Part shown: one piece after another, positions 1 through 13,100 of the stretch | Numbering within the stretch: the stretch's first letter is position 1 | Layout: every line of letters begins with the position of its first letter | NCBI GenBank assembly: GCA_029948255.1 | Contig: JALIZF010001862.1 | Coordinates: 434,001 to 498,000, forward strand | Source: Telmatactis stephensoni | Taxonomy: Eukaryota > Cnidaria > Anthozoa > Actiniaria > Isophelliidae | Length of the DNA: 64,000 nt | Direction of reading: 5' to 3' | Made by a program: the position numbers and the translations under genes | Notes under the pieces: model-generated | Databases searched by the model: none | Seen by the model: the letters and a program-made list of their open reading frames with translations, nothing else | Told to the model about the DNA's origin: nothing

Positions 1-307
1 CTTTGATATTTCTATGTGACGTTTTTCTTACAAGTAGCTCTTTAAGATATTAATCAGTTCCATTTGAAAATGCTGCTGCATGCGCGCGAAGAACCAAAGG
101 ACGTCTGCTTAGGAGCGACTAAACTGAAATCTGACTTGTTAAAAGTTGGAAAATAATATCGATTATCAGCCCAGGAGTATTTATATTACTATCGCGAATG
201 ATATCAGCCGAGATATAAAGCCCTAACTACAGAAGGAACGGGGTTACACACTAATGGATAGATATATTCAATATTTAGTAACAGATAAATCAAGAGAGCA
301 TAATACT

Positions 308-672
308 TAGGGGATGTTTACATGAAGGTGACTGAGTTGTCCCTGGTAAACGGCTTAGAAAGTAAACATTTGCTAAATTTTTGGAACTTTTTGGGAAAGA
401 GGCATGTTTTTTGTCTAATTTCACTGCCCTCACAAACAAGCACTACATTGAACAAATTTTACTATGAATATGGCATGCAGGGGAAATGGTCATGTCAATC
501 GGCGGCATATAACCCGTTTTGATACGAAATTTGACTTTCTAAGCCGTTCTGGTAGCCGGGACTCTTTTGTTTGTCTCTCTTTGGACGTTAAAACTCTTTT
601 GTTTTTAGAAAAGAAAACAAAAGAGTTATCCCGGCTATCAGAGAGAACTCTCCTTCACGTAAACAGCCCCTA
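308..672. mobile_element. Foldback MITE
   Basis: Ends are inverted copies (GGGGATGTTTACATGAAGG and its complement near 652-672) next to TA. A second, inner inverted repeat pairs 550-571 with 615-640. Confidence 0.7.
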
Positions 673-1289
673 AAGAGAAGCGAAACTGGTATTGATGTCT
701 GGATGATGTGCTTGGCGCTTAAGGCGATTCCTCAGTAATTGTTTTTACAATGACAATTTGTTGAAATTTAAATAACTTGAAGTTATTAATGCTAAAGAAA
801 CAAACAAAAACAAAAAAATATGGGGTCACTACGGTTGTTTGGGAAATATATTTGATCGATTTTGACCGAATCGTTAATTGGCTTGTTGATATGCTAAGAA
901 TACTGACGCTTTTTCGGTATACTCGAGTTGACATTGTTTTGGCTAAGATAGAACATTGAGTGTTTATCTTGAGAATGAGCTTTACTTTAAGCTATAAAAG
1001 ACCTTTTTGGCGACGTGTAAAACGGCTGGCAATGCAATTCTATATTTTGTTTCAAAGAAAAATTACAGTGTGTATCATCACTCTGCGACATTCAATACAA
1101 TGCAAGGCGTGCAATTTTCAATATGTTGCAGAGAAAAGTTCACACTTTTGAACTGTTTGCAATTGTGCAACAAATTTTTGTTCCGAAAAGTCGTTGCAGG
1201 TGTTGCCAGCACAAACACGATACACTCGGCAATTTACACTGAAAATTGTGTTTCTTAGAAAAACACCGTTTTGATAGGGATGAAAGGCC

Positions 1290-1490
1290 TAAAGCCCGCC
1301 GCACACGTTGAGAAACTGCATAAGGAAAATGCCACGCGAGGCACTGAGCTCAGACTGATTTCGTGCCGCCGCAGAAGTTGCATCTTTGGCTACGCGAGGC
1401 CAAAAATAGAGCAGGTAAAAGAGCACACGGTGAGAAAAACGTCTCACGTGTCAGTTTCCTCACAGTTTCTCAATGTATGCGGTGGGCTTA
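1290..1490. mobile_element. Foldback MITE, about 200 bases
   Basis: Left end TAAAGCCCGCCGCACACG and GAGAAACTG are repeated inverted at the right end (CAGTTTCTCAATG, GCGGTGGGCTTA), flanked by TA. Confidence 0.7.
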
Positions 1491-1569
1491 ACCGTCATAA
1501 TAAACATATAGATTCGTGATTCTCGCATGCAAAGGAAGATTTTATGGACTTCGTGACTGATCTACGTAC

Positions 1570-1635
1570 CTTCTTTTGTTTTCTTGAGGTTTGGTTGTCA
1601 CCGTCTTTTGCTCCACCACGAAGAATTCCTTGTAA
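1570..1635 (-). other. Orphan exon-like segment in the downstream flank
   Basis: 66 bases between attcag and gtacgt, open as LQGILRGGAKDGDNQ and on. It is past the alpha-2/delta stop and has no identifiable partner, so it may belong to a neighbouring gene on the left or be chance. Confidence 0.22.
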
Positions 1636-2541
1636 CTGAATTATAAACCAATTTCCCCTACCCGGCCTTTTAAATATACCTAAAGATACATAAGAGAGAT
1701 TGGCTACCGTCGAAATTGAAGCTCTAGTTGTATGTAACAAGATGAACAACAACAAAGTTCGCAATGTTTCTTGGCGTTATTGTTGATGTGACTTTACGGC
1801 AAAGTAATTAAATGTGCTTTGTCAAACCTGTAAGTCGCGCTTGGTGCAAACGCTTTTTCATAAATATGGCTACAGCTTCTGAAAGTCGAAAGAATTTCGA
1901 AGTCGACCCCGCTTTGCAAGCTAAGCGTGTTGATATTCCGCATCGTTGACCGCAGACTCTAAAAAGACCACTGATTTCCATATTGAGAGTTTTGTCGTTT
2001 CGAGTGTGAGTAGGCAGTCACGGAAACTTTAGTTTATGATCGGATTTCCCTCAAGAATAATGTTCTAGAAGTGAAAAGCCTGCTCACCGTTATGGTGCTG
2101 TGGATAATCTTTTGTCGTTCAAACACTATTGTACTTGCCCACAAACATGGCTGCCGTGAAATCCCTCTATACGGTAACTACACTCATATAAATAAAGAAT
2201 TAAAAAGGTTTTCAGTAGGGCCGTACGTATATCAATAGGTAAAAAATAAAAATAATACTACATAGATGACAGACGCGTGCTCTGATTGGTTGATACATTT
2301 CGATATTACATAAAATTCCATTTTCCGTGCTGCTGCACTCCAATAAACATCTGTGCATCTGTTAGAGTACAGACACATGGAAAATGGAATCTTTTTGCAA
2401 CGAGAGGGTCCAAAGAACATAACCGAATGTTGTATTTCATTGATTTATTTATTCAAGAGCATCAATAAAACAATTGATGATTGGAATTTATTGTAGATAA
2501 GAATTTATTGTATAGTAATGGTTAGAATCATGTCAATACTA

Positions 2542-2700
2542 AAGTCTTGTTTACACTAGCGACACAAGCACAGTTTAGGAATTGCGGTATATATCCTGTT
2601 GAATTATGGAGTCGTTTTGAAGGACAGACTATTGAGTTTTCATCTGTCAAACTATACTGAATCTAAGGTTGCTTGTGTCACTAGTGTGAAGCAGGGCTTG
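2542..2700. mobile_element. Foldback MITE, about 160 bases
   Basis: Terminal inverted repeats built on TTTACACTAGCGACACAAGC on the left and GCTTGTGTCACTAGTGTGAA on the right. Confidence 0.65.
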
Positions 2701-2949
2701 AATGTTACAATTAAAGACGATTTCATCAAGTAAAGTTTTGAAGTAAACATCAGAGAGCAAACAACTAAGTCATGTTGTTGAATTTTTTGATTTTAACAAC
2801 TACAGAAAAAACATCTATATCCCTGTCCATGTTATGAACTCTAACAAAGAAGACTGAGGAGAAACGGTTTGTTTTAAAATGCTAGAGATCTATAAATAAT
2901 CCCAGTCCCCTGGTCTCTATTTGGCCGAGTAGTCTTTGGAGAGGACTTG

Positions 2950-3227
2950 TATCTAGCGACACCGCGGCAAAATGTACCGCGCATGCGCGGCTTACGAAAC
3001 CCTTCCCCAAGTGTAACAGCCCCAAAAACTCAGGTTAAAAACTTTGTAGTATCTTCTGTTACCTTTCTAGTACTCTCCTGTTTTTACCGGTGCTCAAAAT
3101 TAAGCTCAAAGATATATATAAAATCTAATGATTAAAATAAAAACTTAAAATAGTGCTTGGGATTCCTGTAGTGAAAAGGCGAAATCTCGCACATGCGCAG
3201 TGGTTTTACCGCGGTGTCATATCTAGC
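2950..3227. mobile_element. Foldback MITE
   Basis: Inverted ends TATCTAGCGACACCGCGG and CCGCGGTGTCATATCTAG; CGCATGCGC motifs lie just inside each arm. Confidence 0.65.
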
Positions 3228-3232
3228 TCAAA

Positions 3233-3394
3233 AGAGGCTTTGCACCATCACGTGATGGCAGCCATGACAGGAGGCACAACAATGGAGTCTTCCCCTGGGA
3301 AACTGAACTCTTTGTCATGTAAACCAGATTAGTCCAGAATCTATTGTTACTGCCTCCTGTCATGGCTGCCGTCACGTGACGGTGCAAAGCCTCT
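3233..3394. mobile_element. Foldback MITE with about 43-base arms
   Basis: Left arm AGAGGCTTTGCACCATCACG then GGCAGCCATGACAGGAGGC is matched by the complement at 3353-3394. Well preserved, so probably recent. Confidence 0.75.
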
Positions 3395-4148
3395 AAAGGC
3401 CTCTACCCGAATTCGCTTCAATGCACACGAACAATGGCAAAAACTACAATAAATGTATGGATGTTCAACTTTAGCCTCGTTTTGAAGCGTAATTTGGGAA
3501 AGGTCCAATCTCCTTTGTCTTCATCTGACCGAGAAAACTGGGGAGCAAAGATCTTTATTAAGAATTATGTCTAAATTGTTCTTTGTACTAAACTAGTCCA
3601 ATTTCCCCTGGAAAACTGTAGGGAAGATCATTAAATGTATTGAAATGTTAGTTTGTTAAGGGCGTAAAAATGAGTATAATTTCAAAGTGTAGTTAATATT
3701 CATGAAGCGACTAAGTCGTGTTAGTGCATTATATATTATACAAAAGGTAATATTACCCTAATAAATTATCTAAGATCTACGGCTTGGTCTAACCAAGGGA
3801 CAATCAATCCTTGTTTCTGCCACCGGGCTTCCTGTGTCGAGAAATTGATCGTTACACTCTTGACTCGTCTTGTCTACAAACGTACGCTATATACATGGTT
3901 CTAAACGAGGCTGGATCGTTCTTCGGTATTCTCAAGCAACTGCATTGTTTTTCCTGATCAGTTGATTCTCTGACGATCCGCAGTCCACCAATCCACAATT
4001 TAAGTTTTAGAAGCGGCGGTCACATACAGTATGCTCAGTACAGCATTGGTTGGACTTTTATAATACAGGAGCCGCAGTCCAGGAGTGGTAAGTGCATGAA
4101 TCTCTGTTGATCCGTAGTCCATAAAATTCAGATCCAATTTTTCGATAT

Positions 4149-4154
4149 TTTATT
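4149..4154 (-). terminator. Possible polyadenylation signal of the alpha-2/delta gene
   Basis: AATAAA on the minus strand about 440 bases past the stop codon. It is the first canonical hexamer I noticed downstream; 3' UTR length is unproven. Confidence 0.3.
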
Positions 4155-4594
4155 TGCAGTTTGATCCGCAAAGTTTTTCGTTATATTTTTTTCAATAAAA
4201 TCATTTGCGAAAAGTCAAAGCCAAAGCGCGAATAAATTTGATTTCTAAAATACAATGTCACTGAATGCCATCGATTGTTCAACTACGTCTAATGGTGAAA
4301 AAAAAAACAATCACAACACGGTGGAAAAAAAAAAAACAATCACAACGAAAACGGTTAGGTGCAGCGGACGTAGTGCCATCTCTGAGAAGGAGAATTCTAC
4401 AGCAATCCCTCAAAAACACTGGCTATTTATAACGTGACCCATGTCTTTCTTATCTCTATGAAAATGACACGCCCTACGATGAGATGAACGTGATGAGCCA
4501 AGAGGACCTCTGACACAAGTATGTTGGGATCCCTGTGTTGTGTAGTGTCGAGGAGGCTCGGCAACAGATGCTAATTTCGTACACATTTCTACTA

Positions 4595-5397
4595 TCAGTG
4601 GGCCAGGAATGGATATAGAAGCGTTAGCAATACTATTAGTAGCTTGGTTGGGGTCAAATTACAACCTGACCCGCATTCGTCTGACTCCTACAAATTAATC
4701 AAAGGTACGGTTACGTTATGTTACGTTACGTTATGTTACGTAACGTTACGTTATGGTATCTAGAAGCTCAGATTCTAGCTCGTGAATGGTTAGAGAGAGC
4801 GTGCGAGGACAATTGTGAGCAGGGGAAAGTCTTCTATGCAGCCCCTACAGAAGGGATTTTGTTATAACAATGAGCAATGTTTGAGAAAGCGGGGAGGCAG
4901 ACATTGGTTAAAGTTCTCCAATTTTCCGATGGAAAACGCCCAAAGTGTCCGAAAAGACACCCCATAGAATTTTTTATAAAAGAAGGAGGAAAGGAAGACA
5001 AAGAGAGGAGCAAAGCAAGCGAGTCTTCACTTCGATTTCCTAGTAGAGGGGTACTGGTGAAGGGACCTATGCTTTGCAAGCAGAGGAATCTGCCTGAAGA
5101 AGGGAATGGAGTGGTGCTGTAGATCTAAAGGATACGATAGACTGATTCCAAGTTATAGCTTTCGCTCCTTTGTATCGTTAGGTCGCTCAACTACCGTAGC
5201 ATCCGTGAACTACCGTAGAATCCGTAAGAGTGACCGCCACAGGAAGCCCAACGAGCGAACGGACCGACTTATGGAATCAGTCTAAACGATACGATAACTA
5301 TACCTCTCAATACTAACCTTTTTGTCAAACGCGTAACACTTTAGGTTAGGTAGTTTTCGATAGTGTTTTGATGCAAGAGCAAAATGAGGGGCTTCAG
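4595..5397 (-). CDS. CACNA2D: alpha-2/delta exons 39-40: C-terminus with GPI-type tail
   Basis: Exons 5318-5397 and 4595-4687, stop TGA at 4595-4597. Exon 39 contains HYRKLPNLKCYAFDKK, equivalent to the family RYRKGPxxCF block. Exon 40 reads ESDECGSGCNLTPTK and then a hydrophobic run LLIVLLTLLYPFLAH to the stop. A small-residue patch (CGSGCN) followed by a hydrophobic tail with no cytoplasmic tail is the layout of a GPI-anchor signal, as established for alpha-2/delta proteins. The exact omega site is not determined here. Confidence 0.92.
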
Positions 5398-8300
5398 CTG
5401 AAAATAATAATAAAAAATAATCTAATTACCATTCTCTCACTAAGAAATTCGCGCAGTAACAAACTAAAGGTGGTGCTACATGAGACAACTTGCAACAACG
5501 ATTTTCCGCGCAACATTTCAACTTGTCCTTGTGTAATATGGCTCTCAGGACGATTTTATGCGAAACTTTGTGTTGGCAACAACAACAACAACAACAACAA
5601 CTATGAATTTTGTTGGAGTTGGTCAGTGTAACATGCTCGCCATCAACTTTCCGCGCAACAAAATGGCGGCTGATAGCGAAGTGAGCATAATAACTAGCCA
5701 AGAAATACTTGTGGATGAAAGTGATAGGCGAAAATGTATCGCTTTCATCCAAACAAAACCAATTTTTTTAAAGATTCAAATCTAAAAGTGCCCAAGAAAG
5801 AAAAAGAAAATGCGTCAACAGAGCGTCACGTACGTTGATGTTGCAAGGAAACTCGTTCCGTGTAACAGCCCCTGTTGACAACAACGAGTTTTTTCGCTAT
5901 CGCAAGTTGTGTCCGATGTAAAGGTGATGTTACACGGGTCGATTCGCAACAACGAATTTGTGCGCAACACTTGGTCAAATTGATAATTTTGCGTTAAAAG
6001 TTTTAAAATTCATATCAAACATTTGCAGCTTGTTCACTAAGCAAAAATATTCCAAAAAATAGTTGCGTTTTGTATTTTCCACGGCATAAACTTGTTGCGC
6101 GGAAAATCGTTGTTGCGAATCGACCCGTGTAACATCACCTTAATAGACCGGGGGTAAGATCCACAAGATTTTAAACAGAGGCTAACTCAGATGGCAAACT
6201 TTCGGTGTCAGTTTGGAACTGGCGGTTTGAACAAGTCAAAAACTAAGGCTCACACCGTGTTATTGTATTTTTCTTCTGCAATTGTATATTATAAACAATT
6301 TATTGTAATTTTAAATTAGCATCAAAGAGAGCAAATAAAGATAATTCACACTTGCTTGCTCATCATCTAGATGTTGTTTTCATTGGTAATGGAGTAGCAA
6401 TGGATATGTTTCACCCGGGGGTGGGGGTGGTGGGGGTGGTATGGGACTCCATTGTAAAAGGATCGGGTATGCTCGTCGGAAATTTTCAAAAATACCCCTA
6501 AAAGATACCGGAAGTTTGTTTAAAAGGGCGTGGCTGGACGATTTTTTAGCCCCTAAGAGATACCAGTGGTAACAAGCTAACGAACATTATTATTATGAAC
6601 ACAAAATTGGATGGTCGACGAGCTTTTGTTGGGCAAATTTCTTCCATTTGAGAACAACATAATAAGCGATGGGCTCTTTTGATACCCTAAAAAATACCTG
6701 GAAATGCTAAAACTCTAAGCTTCAATTTTAACACCCTAAAAGATACCAAATCGCTGATTTTTACCCCTAAGAGATACGACGAGCATACCCAATCCTTTTT
6801 TTTGAGTCCCCCCCCCCCGGGATGTTTCATTGGAAATGGACCACAGAAATCGATATGCAGAAGGGATGTTTCCAGTGCAAGGGCACTATATCCTAGTCTT
6901 GACTTACCATAAAACTTGTTAAATTTCTTTTGTTTTCCTGCACAACAATCATTTTGCAGAATTACCAAGCGAAGATTGCTCTTCTCAATTTTAGCAACGT
7001 AAAATTTTCTATAGAAGAAACAAGATATACATGAAATATTGTGTACTACATAGAAAGTTGCATATACTGAAGTAATAGGGAAGGGAACGAAGTACACAGA
7101 ATAAAATATCACACAGAAAATAGCGTCGTTTTTCCGGATCCTTCGCATGCGTCAACGAGAAAAATATGATCTGCCTAAGACTGTCAGCCGTCTAGGCTGA
7201 CAGACAGACAGACAGACAGACAGACTGACATACAGATAGGCTGACGGACAGAAAGACAAACAGACAGACAGATATACAGGTAGGCTGACAGACAGACAAT
7301 AAACTGAATGAAAGAGGTCTCTAAACAGGTACAGAATTAAATGCTTACCCAACACAACTATTCTCTGAACATTTTCCATCCGGGTTTGCTGGAAAGAAAA
7401 AGGAAGGCTAAATGTAGTACCACTATTAGACTATTTTACATTCAGTATATTATAGAGCTACAGCTAGATATAGTTATGATAATGTTCTTACAGAATGTTT
7501 TTTCGGTGGCCTTGTAGAGGTTATGTACAGCAGTACAGTAATTGGTGTACGTAGAATCGGTATTGGCAATCACTGCAAAAACAAACAAGAGCTAAGATTA
7601 CCATTTTTTAAATATTTATACAGTGCAACTTTACAAACTTAATCAAAATTCAAATTTCATTAAAAAGGAAAAAAGAAACTTGGCTGCCATAAACCATTCC
7701 AAAAGCCAAAACAAATTCAATTAGAGACGTCTAAGAGCAAACAAACAAATAAAAGAAAGATATCTGCCACAGATCAATCTACAATGGAGAGCAAAAGACC
7801 TTGAGATCTTATAGCATTTTCTCTTCATTTTACGCACACAAACGTCCGCTGTGAATTACGTTCTTTACCCCCTCCCCCCTTCCCCCGCCCGTTCTGTGGT
7901 GACCAAAACGTCCAGGGCTCAAAGACTAGACAACTTTATTAGGGAGGGGGAGGAAGAGAGGGAGGTCCCTAAAAGTCTTTTAATACAAATCATCTGAAAA
8001 AACATGCAATTTTAAGCGACACAGTCTAAACCTTTTGAACCCTATAGTAGCTTTGGCTTTTGGACGCCAAATCCACGCTTCACTGTTAACGTATTTATTT
8101 CATTTTACCTTGGGATTTGCCAGAGAAAAAGCTGTAAATGTTAAACTGCACAATACTCCTGTATACCAAATAAAACATAGAGTTTAAATAAGAGAATTAC
8201 ATTCAAAAAAACTTTGAGAAAAATAACACTCGTAAATTGGGATTCCTGTGTCATGGATAAGAACTTGAAAATAACATACCACAGGAAGCCCATACAAAGC

Positions 8301-10055
8301 TGAACATCTAGAAAAGATTCCTATCAGCAACAGTGTACACTTACCAAAACAAAGTCTGGGTCATCCACATGACGTAACTAGACACAGCGAGAAGTGGCTG
8401 ATGGAAAATAAAAGTCACAGTTAAACAATGAAATCTCTCAAAAGCGACCATCATTCTTTATAAAACGCTTGCTAACCATTCAAGTCTCACTAGCTAAACG
8501 GTACCGTACGATTTTTGCCATATAGTATCTATATTGTTAACGCAAATTCGAATTCTGGCGTGTTTCCGTACTACCGTAAACCATGACCGAGTCTTCTTTT
8601 TGTGCCGCACGCCCCCCACTTATAAAGAAACGGTTAAATTACGTAAATTAATAGTCTGTACTTACGTTATGTCCGTACGTATTATCAGTGTATTATATAT
8701 TACATTTTCTGTACTTACGTTACGTCCGTACGTATAATCAGCGTATTATAGAGCGGTTTTCGTATGAGTGGGAAACTGACCGTACCAGTTACTGTCAATG
8801 TACAGTACGGTTACGGCAGGAATTTCGAATGTTTTTATAGACATTACGGCACTGACACGGTCACGGTACGGTACGGTCAGTTTCCCACTCATACGAAAAC
8901 CGCTCTATAGAGTGGATTTTGTATGACTTTGAAAAACTACGGCACGGTCACAGCACGGCACGGCCACGGCACGGTACGGAACCTCGCCTGCTGATTTCTT
9001 TACAAATTTGCCAAGACATCAACAGGCGAGGTTCCGTACCGTGGCCGTGCCGTGCCGTGACCGTTCCGTAGTTTTTCAAAGTCATACGAAATCCAATCTA
9101 TTACATTTCTCTGTACTTACGTTATGTACGTACGTATTATCAGCGTATTATATAGTACATTTCTCTGTACTTACGTTATGTACGTACGTAATATCAGCAT
9201 ATTATATATTACATTTCTTTGTACTTACGTTATGTACGTACGTATTATCAGTTTATTATATAGTACATTTCTCTGTACTTACGTTATGTACGTACGTAAT
9301 ATCAGCATATTATATATTACATTTCTTTGTACTTACGTTCATTAACCTCATGGCATTTGAGGACGAGCCTCCTCCATCACCACATTTGGAGTTGGCATCT
9401 TTGTATTCAATCCTATCATTAAACAATTTTGATTTCATAAAAGATGCCAAAACAAGTAAAAAGGAAAGCGTTCTCAAGGAGAATGTCTTAGTCTGGATGG
9501 GGCTTTGGTAATAAAGTTCTAAGAGCTTTTACTGAATGACTTACACATCAAACATTTCCTTTTCTATCATTGCGTTGAAGACCTCACCATGGACCTCACC
9601 GAAGCGTTTACCAACCTATTAAAGAAACAGAAATATTTATGCTTTCTTTGTGTATATAGCTTCTGCTTTATATTGCATTCCAAGTTTTGATAGCTTGGAA
9701 AATTATTTCCCAAGCTATCAAAACTAATGCAATATATGAAGAAAAACTAAACACAAAGAAAATAGGAATGAATCAATATATAAACTATAGAAATATGAAA
9801 TAATTTTCGAAAAACGAAATTTTAGTCTATAGTCTTCTAAATTAATGTGTAGAACTTGTGCTAATTTATGTCTACCATTAGAGAGGGAGAAAGCTATTTC
9901 AGAGCAGAAATGTCTTACCTCGCCTAATGTTTGATTTGCATTTGAAGCAACAATATATCCATCCTCGTCAATAAGATAACAACCCCATTTCTGAAAATAA
10001 ATGAATAAATAAAATAAAGAATAAAAATAAATAAATAAATAAATGAATAAATGAA

Positions 10056-10102
<47 letters not shown>

Positions 10103-13100
10103 ATGAATGAATGAATAAATGAATGAATGAACGAACGAACGAATGAATGAATGAATGAATGAATAAATAAATAAATAAGACGATATGATGATGATGATGA
10201 TTATAATGACCGATTACCATAACGATGTTGATGGCGTTGATGGCATTGATTGGCGGTGTTGATGATGTCGATGGATAATAATGAAAATACTGACAAATAC
10301 TTCCGTGAAAGTTTCAACAGATGTTGTTGCCTCTAGGGGTTATTTGTTGGGGGGGGGGGGGGGGGGGGGGATGGGAGGGAAGGAGAAGAACTTAGTGAAA
10401 AAGTTTGGGTTTACGAGAATGGCGATGTCCACTGCTAATACTAGCTGTGGAGGTTAATACTTACATCACTGTCGTCTTTACAAACTTGCTGTAAAACAAA
10501 ACAACCAATTAAAACGATAAACATGACTGTAATAAGTAGTAAAGTCATCTTAGATAGGAGCTGTGTCGCGATTTAGTGTTATAATTGGTCAATGTTGATG
10601 TCTTAGAGTCGTTTTCGTATGAGTGGGAAACTTACTGTACCGTATCGTAACTGTACCAGTATCATAGTTTCTATAAAAACATTCGAAATTCCTGCTGTAA
10701 CCGTATCGTATCGTAACCGTACAGTGTTCCCACTCATACGAAAACCACTCTATCATGATGAGACACGGTATGGTATGGCACGGTACGGTATGGTACGGTA
10801 CAACACCATAAAACGTATTGACTGTGAAAAGGTCCGTACCGTAACGCCTTGTGCGGTGTTGTGATTTAGTGTTACATAATTGGTTAACCATACCGAGACA
10901 CGCCCGAGACACGCACCGCACGGTACGGTACGGTACGGTACGGTACGGTACAGGTACAGTACAGGTACAGTACGGTACAGTACGGTACAGTACAACGTCT
11001 CCATAGTCTTGAACGAAAGCTGCTCCACTAACTACACTAGGGAGATAATTGCTTCGCGTTTAACGTGAACGTTGGGAATGTAAAGGTACCAGAAAAGGGA
11101 TAGTAAGAGGGAATCTGATCGTAAAATATTAGCAATACTTACAGAGCTGTTTAATAAAATCTCCTGTAATGTACTTCCTTTCATCTGCATTCCAATCACT
11201 GAAATTACATTAAACCAATAAGCCAGTAGTTTAAGAATCGTTTTCAGTGCGCTTGCGACTTTATCCCGAACTTCTTTTGTTTAATCCTTTTTTTTAATCA
11301 AGCAAAAGAAGGTGAGACATTCGGGATAAAATCGCATGTGCATTAGAAACGATTGTTAATCTGTAAATTACAATCGAGTAAACTGCTTTTCTGTTGGTCA
11401 CTGTGTTGCTAGTAAAAAACGCGTCTCGACCTGTTTAGATTACAGCGGACAAGTCCTGATATCTACATTCTCTTGTTGTACTACCTTGTAGTTTTCAGCG
11501 ACCAAAATCAGTCAAATAAAGTCATAACACCTGTCCATTAGAGCAGAATTCGCCGGTATGAGTGCAAAACTTCACGACATACACGGCGAATATTACTTCA
11601 GTCTGTTGTGCTTAATAACAATTTCACTGTTAAACACATGAACAAGAGACCATAATACTAAGAGAGCGAAACACAGTATTGATGTCTGTGCGATGCTCGT
11701 GGCGGCTTAGGCTATTTTTAGTAACTTCGCCATCGCGCGCGCAAGGCTCTCAAACAATAGAATTTGTTTTTTGACGTGCGCGCGGACGGTACCGTTTCCT
11801 TTCAGCTTTTAATTAAATTCTATTGTCTAAGAGCCTTGCGCGCGCGATGGCGAAGTTACTAAAAATAGCCTTAGCCGCCACGAACATCGCACAGACATCA
11901 ATACTGAGTTTCGCTCTCTTAGTATTATGGTCTCTTGACATGGACTATTATAATATACATACCTGCCGCAAGAACTTTTTTGCTATTGTCTTTTACATCT
12001 TCTACATAAATAGGGGTACTGGCAGTAATTATATCATCATCTGTATTCGCTGAAAGAAAAGTGGGATTCGAACATGAGTTTTTCTGCTATTATTTAAAGA
12101 ATGAAGATCGCTTTGTTGTTCCACGGCTGCGAAGGAGACTACAATACTTAGCTCTCCATTCAAAGACGTTCTCGTATTTGACGCAGTCAACCGTGACAAA
12201 GTAACGCCATTTAAGATGCCAACACAAAAACATCAAATCTAATCAATACAAAAAACTAACCTTTTGCAGTCACAATTATATCACTTTTATTAAAATCAGC
12301 AGCTTGTTGGTAAAACGGTTCATTGGTAACGTCGTTACCGATGGGGCTTTCTCCCCTGGAAAAATACAGACAAAGGAAAAACTACCTTTGATATCGGTCC
12401 AAAATTGATCAAGGGAAAACAGATTGTACAAGGAAGACCCCTTCTAAAACGAACACCTTCAATTACAGTCAATGTACGCAATAACTCTATAGAGACGCAG
12501 ATATTGATATACAGATAATGAAGAGCGTTGGTCATTTTAGAGGGTTTTTGATCGGTATAGAGGGGGCAAAATAGAGAGATGATCGTTGTAAGAAGAGTGT
12601 GGTCATACAGAGGTGGACATTGTAGTTAGAAGGTAATTGCCGTCAAATCGCTACTCACCCCGGTGCACGAACTCGCGAGAAACCACCATTCGTACCCACA
12701 AAAACAGAAAGATAGCCATTTCTGCGGTAAAAAAGGATAATACTGTAAATTAAAACTACGAGTGAGTGTTTCACGGCACAACACTTAGAGTGCATTATTT
12801 AATAACTAGTGTATTACGGGCACTCTGATTGGTTGAGAACCGTGTGCTATTACAGTACAGACACACGAATGACGTCACAGATTATTACACACTCTCTGAT
12901 TGGTTGAAATCTTTCGATAAATCGATTTCTTTTTTCAGTGCGTCTGTACTCTAATACATGCACAAAAGATGTCAAAATGTTGCAAAAACAAAAGTCACAA
13001 AAGTATGATTTGTTAATAATTGATAATCAATTGTCAAAAGACTTACGTGTCATTGACTTCGATGTCCCAACCTAAGTCATTGGTCATTTCAGCTCCATAC

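Larger units (their letters stand above)
1..4594. other. Downstream flank: no convincing gene, several foldback elements
   Basis: Only short ORFs, none with a recognisable domain. The stretch contains at least five inverted-repeat elements (308-672, 1290-1490, 2542-2700, 2950-3227, 3233-3394) and, at 1867-1950 on the plus strand, a 27-codon frame starting MATASESRKNFEVDPALQ that resembles a gene start but has no continuation. Confidence 0.6.
8640..9340. repeat. 54-base tandem repeat carrying splice-donor copies, split by two MITEs
   Basis: Unit contains ACTTACGTT (minus AACGTAAGT) at 8660, 8713, 9115, 9169, 9223, 9277 and 9331; spacing is 54 bases on the right. The last copy is the genuine donor of alpha-2/delta exon 33. 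Two foldback MITEs (8749-8908 and 8907-9101) interrupt the array. Confidence 0.8.

Noticed and set aside
3790..3850. Candidate exon between acag and gttaga on the minus strand
   Set aside because: The alpha-2/delta frame already ends at 4595 with a fitting tail; the GGCTTCCTGTG motif recurs in repeats at 5234 and 8280.
4440..4500. Plus-strand end-of-protein-like run DTPYDEMNVMSQEDL
   Set aside because: Stops on both sides and no acceptor between the upstream stop and the run; probably chance within the 3' UTR region.
4834..5122. Opposed 81-codon frames on both strands in intron 39
   Set aside because: Mirror frames with no domain; the true alpha-2/delta exons 39 and 40 flank them and leave no phase for another exon.
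10000..10220. Minus-strand frame of Phe/Ile/His repeats
   Set aside because: It is the complement of an AATA/AATG microsatellite.
11823..12053. 76-codon plus frame (MSKSLARAMAKLLKIAL)
   Set aside because: Lies in the arm of the 11645-11936 MITE and runs antisense through exon 28.
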